From contig NZ_NCSM01000087.1 of the NCBI RefSeq assembly GCF_002224125.1, positions 1-61,157 of the forward strand: a DNA stretch of 61,157 nucleotides, given 5' to 3'. Below the pieces are notes generated by a model, which saw nothing but the letters and a program-made list of their open reading frames with translations, was not told the DNA's origin and did not search any database. The DNA comes from Streptomyces sp. NBS 14/10. GTDB lineage: Bacteria; Actinomycetota; Actinomycetes; Streptomycetales; Streptomycetaceae. Positions 25,218 to 32,979 of the stretch are shown piece by piece (position 1 is the stretch's first letter; each line of letters opens with the position of its first letter). The position numbers and the translations under genes were made by a program.

Positions 25218-25799
25218 ATGAGCGCGAAGGCGCGGGGGCGGCTGTGGTGGAGGTGGCGGCGCAACCCGCTCAAGCGGCGTTCGGACGTCGTGGAGGCGTG
25301 GGTCGCGCTGGTGGCCGGCCTGGTGATGGCGGTCGGCGGCACGACCGCCGGTGTGGTCACCGCCGCCGCCGTGGAACAACCCCTGCTGGCGCAGCGCGCC
25401 GAGCGGCACAGCGTCCCGGCGCGGCTGCTGGAGGACGCCCCCGCCGCGACGCCCCGCGCCGACGGCAGCAGGGCCGACCGCGTCCCCGCCAAGGTGCGCT
25501 GGAAGGCGCCCGACGGCACGGTCCACACCGGTGTCGCCCAGGTACGCGAGGGGCGCGCGGCGGGTGCGTCGACCGTGGTGTGGATCGACGCGCGCGGCCG
25601 ACTGGTCCACGAGCCGCTGACCCAGCAGGAGGCCGAGAGCCGGGCGGCCCTGACCGGCGCCACGGCGGCCACCGGCGTATGCCTGGTGACCCTGGCCGGC
25701 CGGCGCGTCGTACGGTGGCGGCTGGACCGCGGCCGTGCCGCGCAGTGGGAGCGGGCATGGGCCGAGGTCGAGCCGCGCTGGAGCAGCCGCGGCGGCTGA
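25218..25799 (+). CDS. Rv1733c-like membrane protein
   Basis: A 193-residue protein with the layout of mycobacterial Rv1733c, a DosR-regulon membrane protein of unknown function. The N-terminus is basic (WRRNPLKRRSDVVEAW). One membrane helix follows (about 28-52). Then comes an extracytoplasmic part with VRWKAPDGTVHTGVAQV and VWIDARGRLVHEPL, and a second, weak hydrophobic stretch near 150-162. The matching Rv1733c phrases are the RNPL...R..VEA start and the IWVD.AGQLVDEP block. It is divergent from the DevR-like gene with a shared box, which supports hypoxia/dormancy control. Confidence 0.8.
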   Translation: MSAKARGRLWWRWRRNPLKRRSDVVEAWVALVAGLVMAVGGTTAGVVTAAAVEQPLLAQRAERHSVPARLLEDAPAATPRADGSRADRVPAKVRWKAPDGTVHTGVAQVREGRAAGASTVVWIDARGRLVHEPLTQQEAESRAALTGATAATGVCLVTLAGRRVVRWRLDRGRAAQWERAWAEVEPRWSSRGG

Positions 25800-25821
25800 G
25801 CCGCCGCGGCCACCGGCTACC

Positions 25822-25908
25822 GGCGCGCAGGCCACGACAGCCGCAGGCACGTAGGTCACGACAGCCGCAGGGGTGCAGGACACGACAGCCGCAGGCGCGC
25901 AGGTCACG
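25822..25908. repeat. 24-bp tandem repeat, about 3.6 copies
   Basis: Units start at 25822, 25846, 25870 and 25894 (partial) and share the core CACGACAGCCGCA. They lie between the stops of the convergent Rv1733c-like and CBS-BON genes. No gene covers them. Copy number is likely variable between strains. Confidence 0.8.
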
Positions 25909-25938
25909 TCGGTACGTCGGCGGCCGGGGCCGTGGCGG

Positions 25939-26607
25939 TCACGACGGCCGGGTGACGTGGTGGACGGCGGTCAGCCGGTTGTCGAAGTCGACCACGCCCT
26001 CGACCGAGCGGATCAGCCGCGCCGCCGCCGGGATCAGGGCGGCGTCTCTGACCTGGCCGGTGAGGGTGACCACGCCCTCCCGCACGCTCACCAGCACCGG
26101 CTGCCCCGCCGAGGCCGGGAAGAGATACGACACGACCTCGCGCCGCACTTCCTCCTCGATGTCCTCGTCCGCGCGCAGAAACACCTTCAGCAGATCGGCA
26201 CGGCTGACGATGCCCTCCAGCCGCCCCTCGTCGTCGACCACGGGCAGCCGTTTGACGCGCCGGTGGGTCATGATCCGGGCGGTCTCGGCCAAGGTCGCGT
26301 TCGCGTGCACCGTAATGGCGGGTGAGGTCATCAGCTCCTCGGCGGTCACCGCGCCCGCCTTCACGATGTCCGGCAGGTCGCGCAGTTGGCCGAGCCGGGT
26401 CGGATCGCTGTCCCGGAACTCCTCCTTGGGCAGCAGATCGGCCTCCGAGACCACGCCGATCACCCGCCCCTCGCCCTCCAGGACCGGCAGGGCGCTCACC
26501 TTCCACTGCTCCAGCGTCTTCACGATCTCCTTGAACGGGGCCTCGCGGCCGACGGCGACGACGGTATGAGTCATCACATCACTCACGATGTGCGAGGTCC
26601 GATGCAC
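25939..26607 (-). CDS. CBS-domain pair with BON domain (stress/dormancy protein)
   Basis: A 222-residue protein with two CBS domains (about 5-60 and 85-145: GVVSEADLLPK and GIVSRADLLKV) and a C-terminal BON domain (about 150-215: GVVTLTGQVRD and VEGVVDFDNRL). CBS pairs bind adenosyl nucleotides; BON domains bind membranes or phospholipids. The GTG at 26607 has AGGAGG 5 bases upstream. It is the last of three co-directional genes after the alcohol dehydrogenase and the HTH-PNPOx gene. A paralogue lies at 29804-30493. Confidence 0.9.
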   Translation of the reverse strand: MHRTSHIVSDVMTHTVVAVGREAPFKEIVKTLEQWKVSALPVLEGEGRVIGVVSEADLLPKEEFRDSDPTRLGQLRDLPDIVKAGAVTAEELMTSPAITVHANATLAETARIMTHRRVKRLPVVDDEGRLEGIVSRADLLKVFLRADEDIEEEVRREVVSYLFPASAGQPVLVSVREGVVTLTGQVRDAALIPAAARLIRSVEGVVDFDNRLTAVHHVTRPS

Positions 26608-26687
26608 CGGGACCTCCTTCCTTGCCTCGGCGGCGGGTTGCGCCGCAATGGCAGACGGCGGCTCCGCCGCGGTGTCCCGCCCCGTGC

Positions 26688-27389
26688 TCAGCGCACGCGG
26701 ATCCGGCGCCCCGTGACGCGGGTGGGGTCGATGCGCAGCCACAGGTCGCGGCTGCCGCCCGGCCAGGGTTTGCCATACGCGCGGCCGGCCAGGTGCTGTA
26801 CCGCCTCCAGGTCGGTGACGCGCCGCGCCCGCCCCACCACGAGCACGCTCCAGCCCTCCCTGAGCGCCTCGTCGATGTGGTCCACCTCGAAGGCGACCTC
26901 GGACCCTGCGGCGGCGGCCGGGGAGGCGTCCGGAGCGGTGCGGAAGATCACCGCGTCGTCCACGACGCTGTAGTTGACCGGGAGGATGGTCGGCCCCCGG
27001 GAAGTGGACACCGAGATCCTGCCCACGCCATGGGTCGAGAGCCGGTCGTAGCACTCCCGGGGGCTCAGCTCCACCAGATCCGGGTGCTCGGGTTCCCGGC
27101 CGGGGCCCGGGCCGGGGGGCCCGGCCGCACCTCGGCCCTGGAGCTCGACAGCGGTGGTGTCCAGGGCCGCGGCCAGCCGCAGCAGGAAGCCCGGGTCGGG
27201 GGTGGTGGGGGACTCCTCCAGATGCTTCACATAGTCCGGCGCCGTGCCCGCCCGCGCGGCCACCTCCTCCCGGCTCAACCCCAGCCGCTCGCGCCGCTGG
27301 GCCACGCGCCGTCCGACGTCACCGCCGCCGCTGCCGCCGCCGACGGTCGGCCGTGAGGTGGCCGGGTCCCGCCCTGTTGGTTCGGGCAT
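26688..27389 (-). CDS. HTH (Xre-like) + pyridoxamine-5'-phosphate-oxidase-like protein
   Basis: A 233-residue two-domain protein. An Xre-type helix-turn-helix covers about 27-85 (LGLSREEVAARAGTAPDYVKHLE). A split-barrel flavin-binding domain of the PNPOx-like type covers about 100-230 (LSPRECYDRLSTHGVGRISV, VNYSVVDDAVIFRT, VAFEVDHID). Such fusions are common in actinobacterial stress loci. The domain may bind FMN or F420 and the HTH DNA, but neither is proven. It starts 6 bases after the alcohol dehydrogenase stop. Confidence 0.85.
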   Translation of the reverse strand: MPEPTGRDPATSRPTVGGGSGGGDVGRRVAQRRERLGLSREEVAARAGTAPDYVKHLEESPTTPDPGFLLRLAAALDTTAVELQGRGAAGPPGPGPGREPEHPDLVELSPRECYDRLSTHGVGRISVSTSRGPTILPVNYSVVDDAVIFRTAPDASPAAAAGSEVAFEVDHIDEALREGWSVLVVGRARRVTDLEAVQHLAGRAYGKPWPGGSRDLWLRIDPTRVTGRRIRVR

Positions 27390-27395
27390 GGCCGA

Positions 27396-28478
27396 TCACT
27401 TCTCTCCGTTCGTCTCGGTGGGCACCAGCGGCCTGGTGGGCACCCCGAGCGCGACCTTGAGCGCACCGGTGTCGGCCGCCCGCGAGAAGACGTCGTACGC
27501 CTCCTCCATCTGGTCGAGTTCGAAGGTGTGGGTGATGAGCGACGCCGCGGCGGGCAGCCGCCCGGTGGTCAGCATGGACAGCAGCGTGGGCGTGGTGCGG
27601 GTGTCGACGAGACCGGTGGTGATCGTCAGATTCCGCATCCACAGGTCCTCCAGATGCAGTGTCACGGGCCGTCCGTGCACACCGATGTTGGCGATCCGCC
27701 CGCCGGGCCGCGCCATACGCGTGCACGCCTCGAAGCTCTCGGGGGTGCCCACCGCCTCGATCACCACATCGGCGCCGAGGCCCCCGGTGAGGTCGTCGAC
27801 CAGCGGCTCGGGTCCCTCCGTGGTCTGCACCACCGCGTCGGCGCCCAGCCGCTTGGCCGCCTCGAGCCGGCTGGACAGCAGATCGACGGCGATGATCCGG
27901 GCGGGGGAGAAGAGCTCCGCGGTGGCGATCGCGGCGAGCCCGACCGGCCCGGTGCCGACGACCGCGACCGTGTCCCCGGGCCGCACCCCCGCGTTCAACA
28001 CCCCCACCTCGTAGGCGGTGGGGAAGACATCGGCCAGCAGCACGGCTTCGAGGGTGTCGGCCGCGCCGGTCAGCGGGTGCAGGGACAGATCGGCGAAGGG
28101 CACCCGGACGTACTCGGCCTGGGTGCCGTCGATCAGCCGCCCCAGGACCCAGCCCCCGCCGCCGTGGCACTGACCGTATGCCTGCTCCCGGCAGAACCGG
28201 CAGCGGCCGCACGGCGAGACGCAGGAGACCAGCACCCGGTCCCCGGGGCGTACGGTGCGCACGTCGTCGCCGGTCTCGACGACCTCGCCGACGGCCTCGT
28301 GGCCGAGGACCGTACCGGACCGGACGTCCGGCACATTGCCGCTGAGAATATGCAGATCGGTGCCGCAGATGGTGGTGGTGTCGACACGGACGATCGCGTC
28401 GGCGGGCTCCTGGAGGCCAGGGTCGGGAACGTCCTCCCAGGAGGGGCGCCCGGGTCCGTGGAAGACGAGTGCTTTCAT
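27396..28478 (-). CDS. Zinc-dependent alcohol dehydrogenase (Adh-type, class III-like)
   Basis: A 360-residue medium-chain dehydrogenase. Catalytic zinc ligands are C38 and H60-E61 (LGHEAVG). The structural zinc cysteines are C90, C93, C96 and C104. The Rossmann motif is VVGTGPVGLAA. It is shorter than the dehydrogenase at 17552 and lacks its insertion, so the two probably have different substrates. It heads the three-gene operon with the HTH-PNPOx and CBS-BON genes. A weak GGGCCGA-type box lies 84 bases upstream. Confidence 0.92.
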   Translation of the reverse strand: MKALVFHGPGRPSWEDVPDPGLQEPADAIVRVDTTTICGTDLHILSGNVPDVRSGTVLGHEAVGEVVETGDDVRTVRPGDRVLVSCVSPCGRCRFCREQAYGQCHGGGGWVLGRLIDGTQAEYVRVPFADLSLHPLTGAADTLEAVLLADVFPTAYEVGVLNAGVRPGDTVAVVGTGPVGLAAIATAELFSPARIIAVDLLSSRLEAAKRLGADAVVQTTEGPEPLVDDLTGGLGADVVIEAVGTPESFEACTRMARPGGRIANIGVHGRPVTLHLEDLWMRNLTITTGLVDTRTTPTLLSMLTTGRLPAAASLITHTFELDQMEEAYDVFSRAADTGALKVALGVPTRPLVPTETNGEK

Positions 28479-28561
28479 AACCGCTTCCCCTCGGATATGC
28501 CCCCTACGTCTTGATATACCCAATTGTCCTCGCTGGGCACGTACCGTGCATGGCCTCTCCC

Positions 28562-28575
28562 GCCCCGGTCGGCCC
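28562..28575 (-). promoter_or_regulatory. Weak DevR/OsdR-type box before the alcohol dehydrogenase operon
   Basis: Read leftward it is GGGCCGACCGGGGC. The left half matches the consensus fully; the right half keeps only GG and the last C. Spacing to the start (84 bases) matches other sites. Confidence 0.35.
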
Positions 28576-28590
28576 TACTCGGGTCGGATC

Positions 28591-29499
28591 TCAGTCGGGC
28601 CGGTCGATCGGGACGAGCACCACCGGGCAGTGGGAGTGGTGCAGCACCGCGTGGGTGACCGGGCCGAGCTGCATGCCAAGCCGGGCCGCACGGCGGTGGA
28701 CGGGCAGGACCACGACGTCCGCCGCGCGCGAGGCCTCCACCAGGGCGGGCGCCGGGGCGCCGTGGGTCGTGTGCTCCCGCACCCACACCTGCTCGAACTC
28801 CTCGCCCAGCGCCGCGACCACCTGGTGCGCGCCGGTCTGCTCCCGCTCGGCCCGCGCCGCCGGATCCTCCCGCGAGGGCAGCGGATGATCGCCGCCGAAC
28901 AGCTGCGAGCGCGCCCCCGCGTACAGCACACGCAGCCGTGCGCCGCGGCGCGCCGCCTCCTCGAACGCGTACCGCGCCGCGGCCTCGTCCGCGTCCGTCT
29001 CGACCCCGACCAGGACCTTGCCGTGGCCCTCGGGCCCGTACGCGGCCGGGATGTCGCCCCGCACCACCAGCAGCGGGCGCGAGGTGTGCGCGGCCAGCCG
29101 CAGCCCCACCGAGCCGAGCAGCAGCCCGGTGAAACCCCCCAGGCCGCGGGTGCCGATGACGGTCAGCGCCGCGTCCTTGCCGATGCGCAGCAGCTCCGGC
29201 ACCGCGTCCTGTGCCGTGAGGGTGGGCACCACCCGCAGCTCCGGGGCCTGCTCGGCGACCCGCGCCACCGCCAGCCGCAGCACCGTTCTGGCGATCTCCA
29301 CCGGGGTCTGCGCCTCGGAGGCCACGCCGAAGGCGACCGGGTCGGTCTGCGCCCACGGCCAGGCGTGCACGATCTCCAGCGTCGACTGGCGGCGCCGGGC
29401 CTCGCCGATCGCTCGGTCCAGCGCGACCCACGCGCTGTCGGAGCCGTCCAGGCCCACCACGACCCGGCCGTTGAGCGGCGAGGTGCCGGAACGCATCAT
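28591..29499 (-). CDS. Tandem universal stress protein (two USP domains)
   Basis: A 302-residue protein of two USP domains (about 11-150 and 165-300). The first keeps the ATP-binding pattern GTRGLGGFTGLLLGSVG. The second is degenerate at that place (VLPVHRRAARLGMQLGP). Each domain opens with a VVVGLDGSDSA- or VLVGVETDADE-type strand. Actinobacterial dormancy regulons carry many such proteins. It is the third gene of the operon with CBS-BON 2 and the SHOCT protein. Confidence 0.93.
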   Translation of the reverse strand: MMRSGTSPLNGRVVVGLDGSDSAWVALDRAIGEARRRQSTLEIVHAWPWAQTDPVAFGVASEAQTPVEIARTVLRLAVARVAEQAPELRVVPTLTAQDAVPELLRIGKDAALTVIGTRGLGGFTGLLLGSVGLRLAAHTSRPLLVVRGDIPAAYGPEGHGKVLVGVETDADEAAARYAFEEAARRGARLRVLYAGARSQLFGGDHPLPSREDPAARAEREQTGAHQVVAALGEEFEQVWVREHTTHGAPAPALVEASRAADVVVLPVHRRAARLGMQLGPVTHAVLHHSHCPVVLVPIDRPD

Positions 29500-29518
29500 G
29501 GGTCGCGACCTCCCGTCC

Positions 29519-29791
29519 TCACCCGGGCCCGGCCTGGGGCGGCGGAGTCCGCCCGCGCAGAACGGCCAGCCGGGTCCGGTACTCGTCCTCGTCGATCTCG
29601 CCGCGGGCGAACCGCTCGGAGAGCACCCGTTCCGCCGGGGACCAGGGGACGCGCAGACCGTGCAGGCCGTGCTCCGCCTGCCGGAACAGGGCCACCGCCA
29701 CCAGGGCCACCAGGGCCCACAGCGCGAGCATGATCAGGGCCAGCAAGGCGTAGCCCCAGCCGCTCGCCGCGTGGTCGTACCACCAGTACAT
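29519..29791 (-). CDS. Small membrane protein with SHOCT-like C-terminus
   Basis: A 90-residue protein. MYWWYDHAASGWGYALLAL leads into one long hydrophobic helix (about 12-37). After a linker, the C-terminal block VLSERFARGEIDEDEYRTRL is the short SHOCT-type oligomerisation motif. Function is not known. It sits 12 bases after the second CBS-BON gene and 19 bases before the USP gene. Confidence 0.8.
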   Translation of the reverse strand: MYWWYDHAASGWGYALLALIMLALWALVALVAVALFRQAEHGLHGLRVPWSPAERVLSERFARGEIDEDEYRTRLAVLRGRTPPPQAGPG

Positions 29792-29803
29792 GCCGGACCT
29801 CCT

Positions 29804-30493
29804 TCACCTGCTCGAGCCCGGCCCGCCGTTCCGCCCCCGCCCCCGGTCCGCCGCCTGGCCCTGGTCCGTCGCCGGCCCCTTGTCCGCCGCGGGTGCGCCG
29901 CTGAGCGGTGCCGCGTCGTCGACGCGGTAGGTGAGGCGGTCGACGACGGCCACCACCCCGTCCACCTGGCCGGCCATCCGCACCGCGATGGGCACCTCGC
30001 TGTGCCGCTCCAACTGCCCCTCCAGCCGCACCACCCCGTCGGTCACCGTGACGTCGACCGCGTGCGGCAGCAGCCACAGGGAGCGGACCAGCACCTCGTC
30101 GATCACCTCGGCGCGGATCTCGTGGTCCGGGCGGAGGAAGACCCCCAGCAGATCGCGCCGGGTGACGATGCCGATCAGCCGGTCCTCCTCGTCGATCACC
30201 GGCAGCCGCTCCACACCGTGCCGCGCCATGGTCCGCGCGGCGTCGACCACGCTGTCCTGCGGGCGCACGGTGATCGCGGGCCGCGACATCAGCTGCCCGG
30301 CGGTGCGGGCTCCGGACCCCGCTCGTAGATCGGCCCCCGAGACCACGCCGACGACCTTCTCGTCCTCGTCCACCACGGGCAGCCCGCCGATGCGATGCCG
30401 CGCGAGCAGTTCCATGACCTCGTGGGGCGAGGCACCGGAGCCGACCCGTACGACCTCGTCGGTCATCACATTGCCGATCTTGCGGTGCTTCAT
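29804..30493 (-). CDS. CBS-domain pair with BON domain, second copy
   Basis: A 229-residue paralogue of the protein at 25939-26607. CBS repeats (GVVSGADLRAG and GIVTRRDLLGV) are followed by a BON-like domain (GVVRLEGQLERHSEVPIAVRMAGQVDGV). The C-terminus is Gly/Arg/Asp-rich and probably disordered. It heads an operon with the SHOCT and USP genes. A strong GGGCCGA-type box 82 bases upstream and an 11-bp inverted repeat at 30537-30568 sit in its promoter region. Confidence 0.9.
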   Translation of the reverse strand: MKHRKIGNVMTDEVVRVGSGASPHEVMELLARHRIGGLPVVDEDEKVVGVVSGADLRAGSGARTAGQLMSRPAITVRPQDSVVDAARTMARHGVERLPVIDEEDRLIGIVTRRDLLGVFLRPDHEIRAEVIDEVLVRSLWLLPHAVDVTVTDGVVRLEGQLERHSEVPIAVRMAGQVDGVVAVVDRLTYRVDDAAPLSGAPAADKGPATDQGQAADRGRGRNGGPGSSR

Positions 30494-30536
30494 CGCGGGC
30501 CCCTTCTCCGCCCCTTACGACCAGCCTCCCGCGGCG

Positions 30537-30568
30537 GGACCCCAGGCCGTATGGGCTGCCTGGGGTCC
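30537..30568. promoter_or_regulatory. Long perfect inverted repeat before the CBS-BON/SHOCT/USP operon
   Basis: GGACCCCAGGC at 30537-30547 and its exact complement at 30558-30568, spacer 10. It may be an operator for the leftward operon or a terminator of the alditol oxidase gene, which ends at 30613 and reads toward it. No T-tract follows. Confidence 0.55.
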
Positions 30569-30574
30569 GGATGA

Positions 30575-30588
30575 GGGACCTTCGGCCC
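30575..30588 (-). promoter_or_regulatory. DevR/OsdR-type palindromic box before the CBS-BON 2 operon
   Basis: Read leftward, GGGCCGAAGGTCCC. It matches the shared consensus in both halves and lies 82 bases from the CBS-BON 2 start. Confidence 0.6.
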
Positions 30589-30612
30589 ACCTGATCCCGA
30601 CCGGGGCCCTCG

Positions 30613-31884
30613 TCACCCCACCGGGAAGAGCCGGTCCAGGTACGGATTGCGGAACTTCCCCGCCGGGTCGTACTCGTGCAGCAACCGCCCGAAGTCCGCG
30701 GCCCGTTCATAGCCCGCCACCACGTCCCCGGGCGCGGCCGCGGTCAGCTTGCCCCAGTGCGGGCGCGCCCCCAGCGGCAGCAGCTCCTCCTCCATCGCGG
30801 CGACGACCTTCAGCACCGCGGCGCGGTCCGGCGCCCAGGTGAAGTGGAGGGCGACGCTGTCACGGCCGTACGCCGGGCTCAGCCACAGGTCGTCGGCGGC
30901 GATCGTACGGACCTCGGACACCAGCACCACCGGTGCGATCCGGGAGCCCAGCCGGCGCAGCGCCGCGAATGCCTCGGGCGCGGCGTCGCGCGGGAGGATG
31001 AGCTCCGACTGCAGCTCCTCGCCGCTGCTGGGCGTGAAGTCCGGCCGGAAGTGCGGCAGCCGCTCATGCCACGGCCCGGGCACGCCCGCCTGCTGGGTGC
31101 AGTGCGCGGGCGGCATACCGGGCACCGGGTGGCGCGGGCCGTCGGCCGGGCGGGCGCCCAGCCAGGGCTGGTCCGGCCGGGGCGGACCGGGCCGGTCGGC
31201 GCGGCACTTGCGCCACACCACCCCGTCCCCGGAGTGCCAGTCGGTGAACACGCTCACGCTGTACGCGGCGCCGGACACCTCGTCGAACCGGTCGGCCAGC
31301 CGGTCCAGGGGCAGCCCGTCGTAGACCCACTGGGCCACCTCGTACGTCGGCTCGATGTCCAGGGTGACGCCGGTGACGATGCCGAGGCCGCCCAGCGAGA
31401 CCACCGCCCCGGCCAGCCGGTCCCCGTCCGCCTCCCGGCTCAGCCGCGTCAGGTCCCCCTCCGGGCCGACGATCTCAAGGCCCGCCACCGCCGCCGCGAG
31501 GCTCCGCTGTGCGTTGCCGGAGCCGTGGGTGCCGGTCGCGCAGGCCCCCGCGACCGTGATGTGCGGCAGCGAGGCGAGGTTGGCCAGCGCGTACCCGGCC
31601 GCCTGCAGGGCCTCGGCGACCTGCGCGTACCGCATGCCCGCGGCGACGGTCACCCGCGAGCCGTCGGGGTCGATCTCGACCCGGTGCGGCAGCCGGTCGA
31701 GGCGGATCAGATCGCCGCTGGTGTCGGCTATGCGATTGAAGGAGTGGCCGGTGCCGAGCGCGCGGACGCGTTCGGCGGAGCCGACGATCCGTCGCAGCTC
31801 GGCGACCGAGGCCGGGTGGTGCACCCGCGCCGCGCCGAAGGTGATGTTGCCGGCCCAGTTCATGGGGGCTGCGCTTGTCGGCAT
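30613..31884 (-). CDS. aldO: Alditol oxidase (covalent FAD)
   Basis: A 423-residue FAD-linked oxidase. It tracks Streptomyces coelicolor AldO as I remember it: NWAGNITF at the start, RALGTGHSFN with the His that carries covalent FAD (about H47), LASLPHITVAGACATGTHGSG, VPGPWHERLPHFR, and ARPHWGK near the C-terminus. AldO oxidises xylitol, sorbitol or glycerol at the terminal carbon and makes H2O2. The ATG at 31884 gives an N-terminus of the right length. It is divergent from the glycerol channel gene, which fits joint polyol use. Confidence 0.93.
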   Translation of the reverse strand: MPTSAAPMNWAGNITFGAARVHHPASVAELRRIVGSAERVRALGTGHSFNRIADTSGDLIRLDRLPHRVEIDPDGSRVTVAAGMRYAQVAEALQAAGYALANLASLPHITVAGACATGTHGSGNAQRSLAAAVAGLEIVGPEGDLTRLSREADGDRLAGAVVSLGGLGIVTGVTLDIEPTYEVAQWVYDGLPLDRLADRFDEVSGAAYSVSVFTDWHSGDGVVWRKCRADRPGPPRPDQPWLGARPADGPRHPVPGMPPAHCTQQAGVPGPWHERLPHFRPDFTPSSGEELQSELILPRDAAPEAFAALRRLGSRIAPVVLVSEVRTIAADDLWLSPAYGRDSVALHFTWAPDRAAVLKVVAAMEEELLPLGARPHWGKLTAAAPGDVVAGYERAADFGRLLHEYDPAGKFRNPYLDRLFPVG

Positions 31885-32039
31885 CCGCGTTCCTGATCCT
31901 GTCTCACGAAAGTGTTCGGAGTGTTCGGCTCCGGTGAAAGCGATCGGCCGCAGAGGCGGCCACGACCGTAGTACAGGGCCGCCCACCTCCCCGTACAGCC
32001 CTGAGCGCCGTGACGTTGCCCCGATCGGCTCAGCTGCGC

Positions 32040-32053
32040 GGGCCGATGGGACC
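32040..32053. promoter_or_regulatory. DevR/OsdR-type palindromic box before the glycerol channel gene
   Basis: GGGCCGATGGGACC, 48 bases before the ATG of the channel gene and about 155 bases before the divergent alditol oxidase start. It matches the boxes at 25047, 30575 and 34540. Confidence 0.6.
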
Positions 32054-32100
32054 CGGCCCGACCACGATGGTCGTCAAAGCGCCGGAGACGGGTGGCCCCC

Positions 32101-32931
32101 ATGAGCGAGCAGAAGCGAGAAGCGCACCGGACGGGGCTGATCGGCGAGCTGTCCGCGGAGTTCGTCGGCACCATGGTCCTCATCCTCTTCGGCTGCGGCG
32201 TGGTCGCACAGGTCGTCGCGGGCGGGCTCGGCGACCACGACAGCATCGCCTGGGCCTGGGGGCTCGGCGTCACGTTCGGGGTGTACGTCGCGGCCCGGCT
32301 CAGCGGCGGCCACCTCAACCCCGCCGTCACCCTCTCCCTGGCGGCGTTCAAGGGCTTCCCGTGGAACAAGGTCCTGCCGTACGCGATCGCGCAGACCGCC
32401 GGGGCGTTCGTGGCGGCCCTGCTGGTGCGCTGGAACTACACCGAGGTGCTGGCCAAGGCCGATCCGGGGCACACCCTCAAAACCCAGTTCGTCTTCTCCA
32501 CCCTGCCCGGCAACGGTGTGCTTCCGGTCAGCGAGTGGGGTGCGCTGCGCGACCAGGTCATCGGCACCGCGATCCTGATGCTGCTGGTCTTCGCGGTCAC
32601 CGACCTGCTGAACACGCCCCCGGGCGCCAACCTCGCCGCCGTGGTCATCGGGCTCATCGTGGTCGCCATCGGCATGGCCTGGGGCACCGACGCGGGTTAC
32701 GCCATCAACCCGGCCCGTGATTTCGGCCCCCGCCTCGCCAGCTTCATCACCGGCTATGGCACCGCCTGGCGGGATCAGTACGGAAACTTCTACTTCTGGG
32801 TGCCCATCGTCGGCCCTCTTGTCGGCGGCCTGGTCGGCGCGGCCCTTTACCGGATCCTGGTCAGCCCCTTCCTCCCGGTGCCGGGGCCCGGGCCGCAGGA
32901 GGTGGGACAGACCCCGTCCCCCGAGACCTGA
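32101..32931 (+). CDS. glpF: Aquaglyceroporin (MIP family glycerol channel)
   Basis: A 276-residue, six-helix MIP channel. Both half-helix motifs are present: HLNPAVT and INPARDFGPRL, with the Asp after the second NPAR as in glycerol-conducting members. It lets glycerol or other small polyols cross the membrane. The ATG at 32101 is chosen; a GTG at 32092 has GGAG only 4 bases upstream and is an alternative. A glycerol kinase follows 48 bases later. Confidence 0.93.
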   Translation: MSEQKREAHRTGLIGELSAEFVGTMVLILFGCGVVAQVVAGGLGDHDSIAWAWGLGVTFGVYVAARLSGGHLNPAVTLSLAAFKGFPWNKVLPYAIAQTAGAFVAALLVRWNYTEVLAKADPGHTLKTQFVFSTLPGNGVLPVSEWGALRDQVIGTAILMLLVFAVTDLLNTPPGANLAAVVIGLIVVAIGMAWGTDAGYAINPARDFGPRLASFITGYGTAWRDQYGNFYFWVPIVGPLVGGLVGAALYRILVSPFLPVPGPGPQEVGQTPSPET

Positions 32932-32979
32932 GCCGAACCCCGAACCCCGAACCCCGAGCCACGAGTGAGAGGCGGCAGG

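Noticed and set aside
25822..25908. CRISPR array
   Set aside because: The repeat is a plain 24-bp tandem repeat without spacers, and no cas genes are near.
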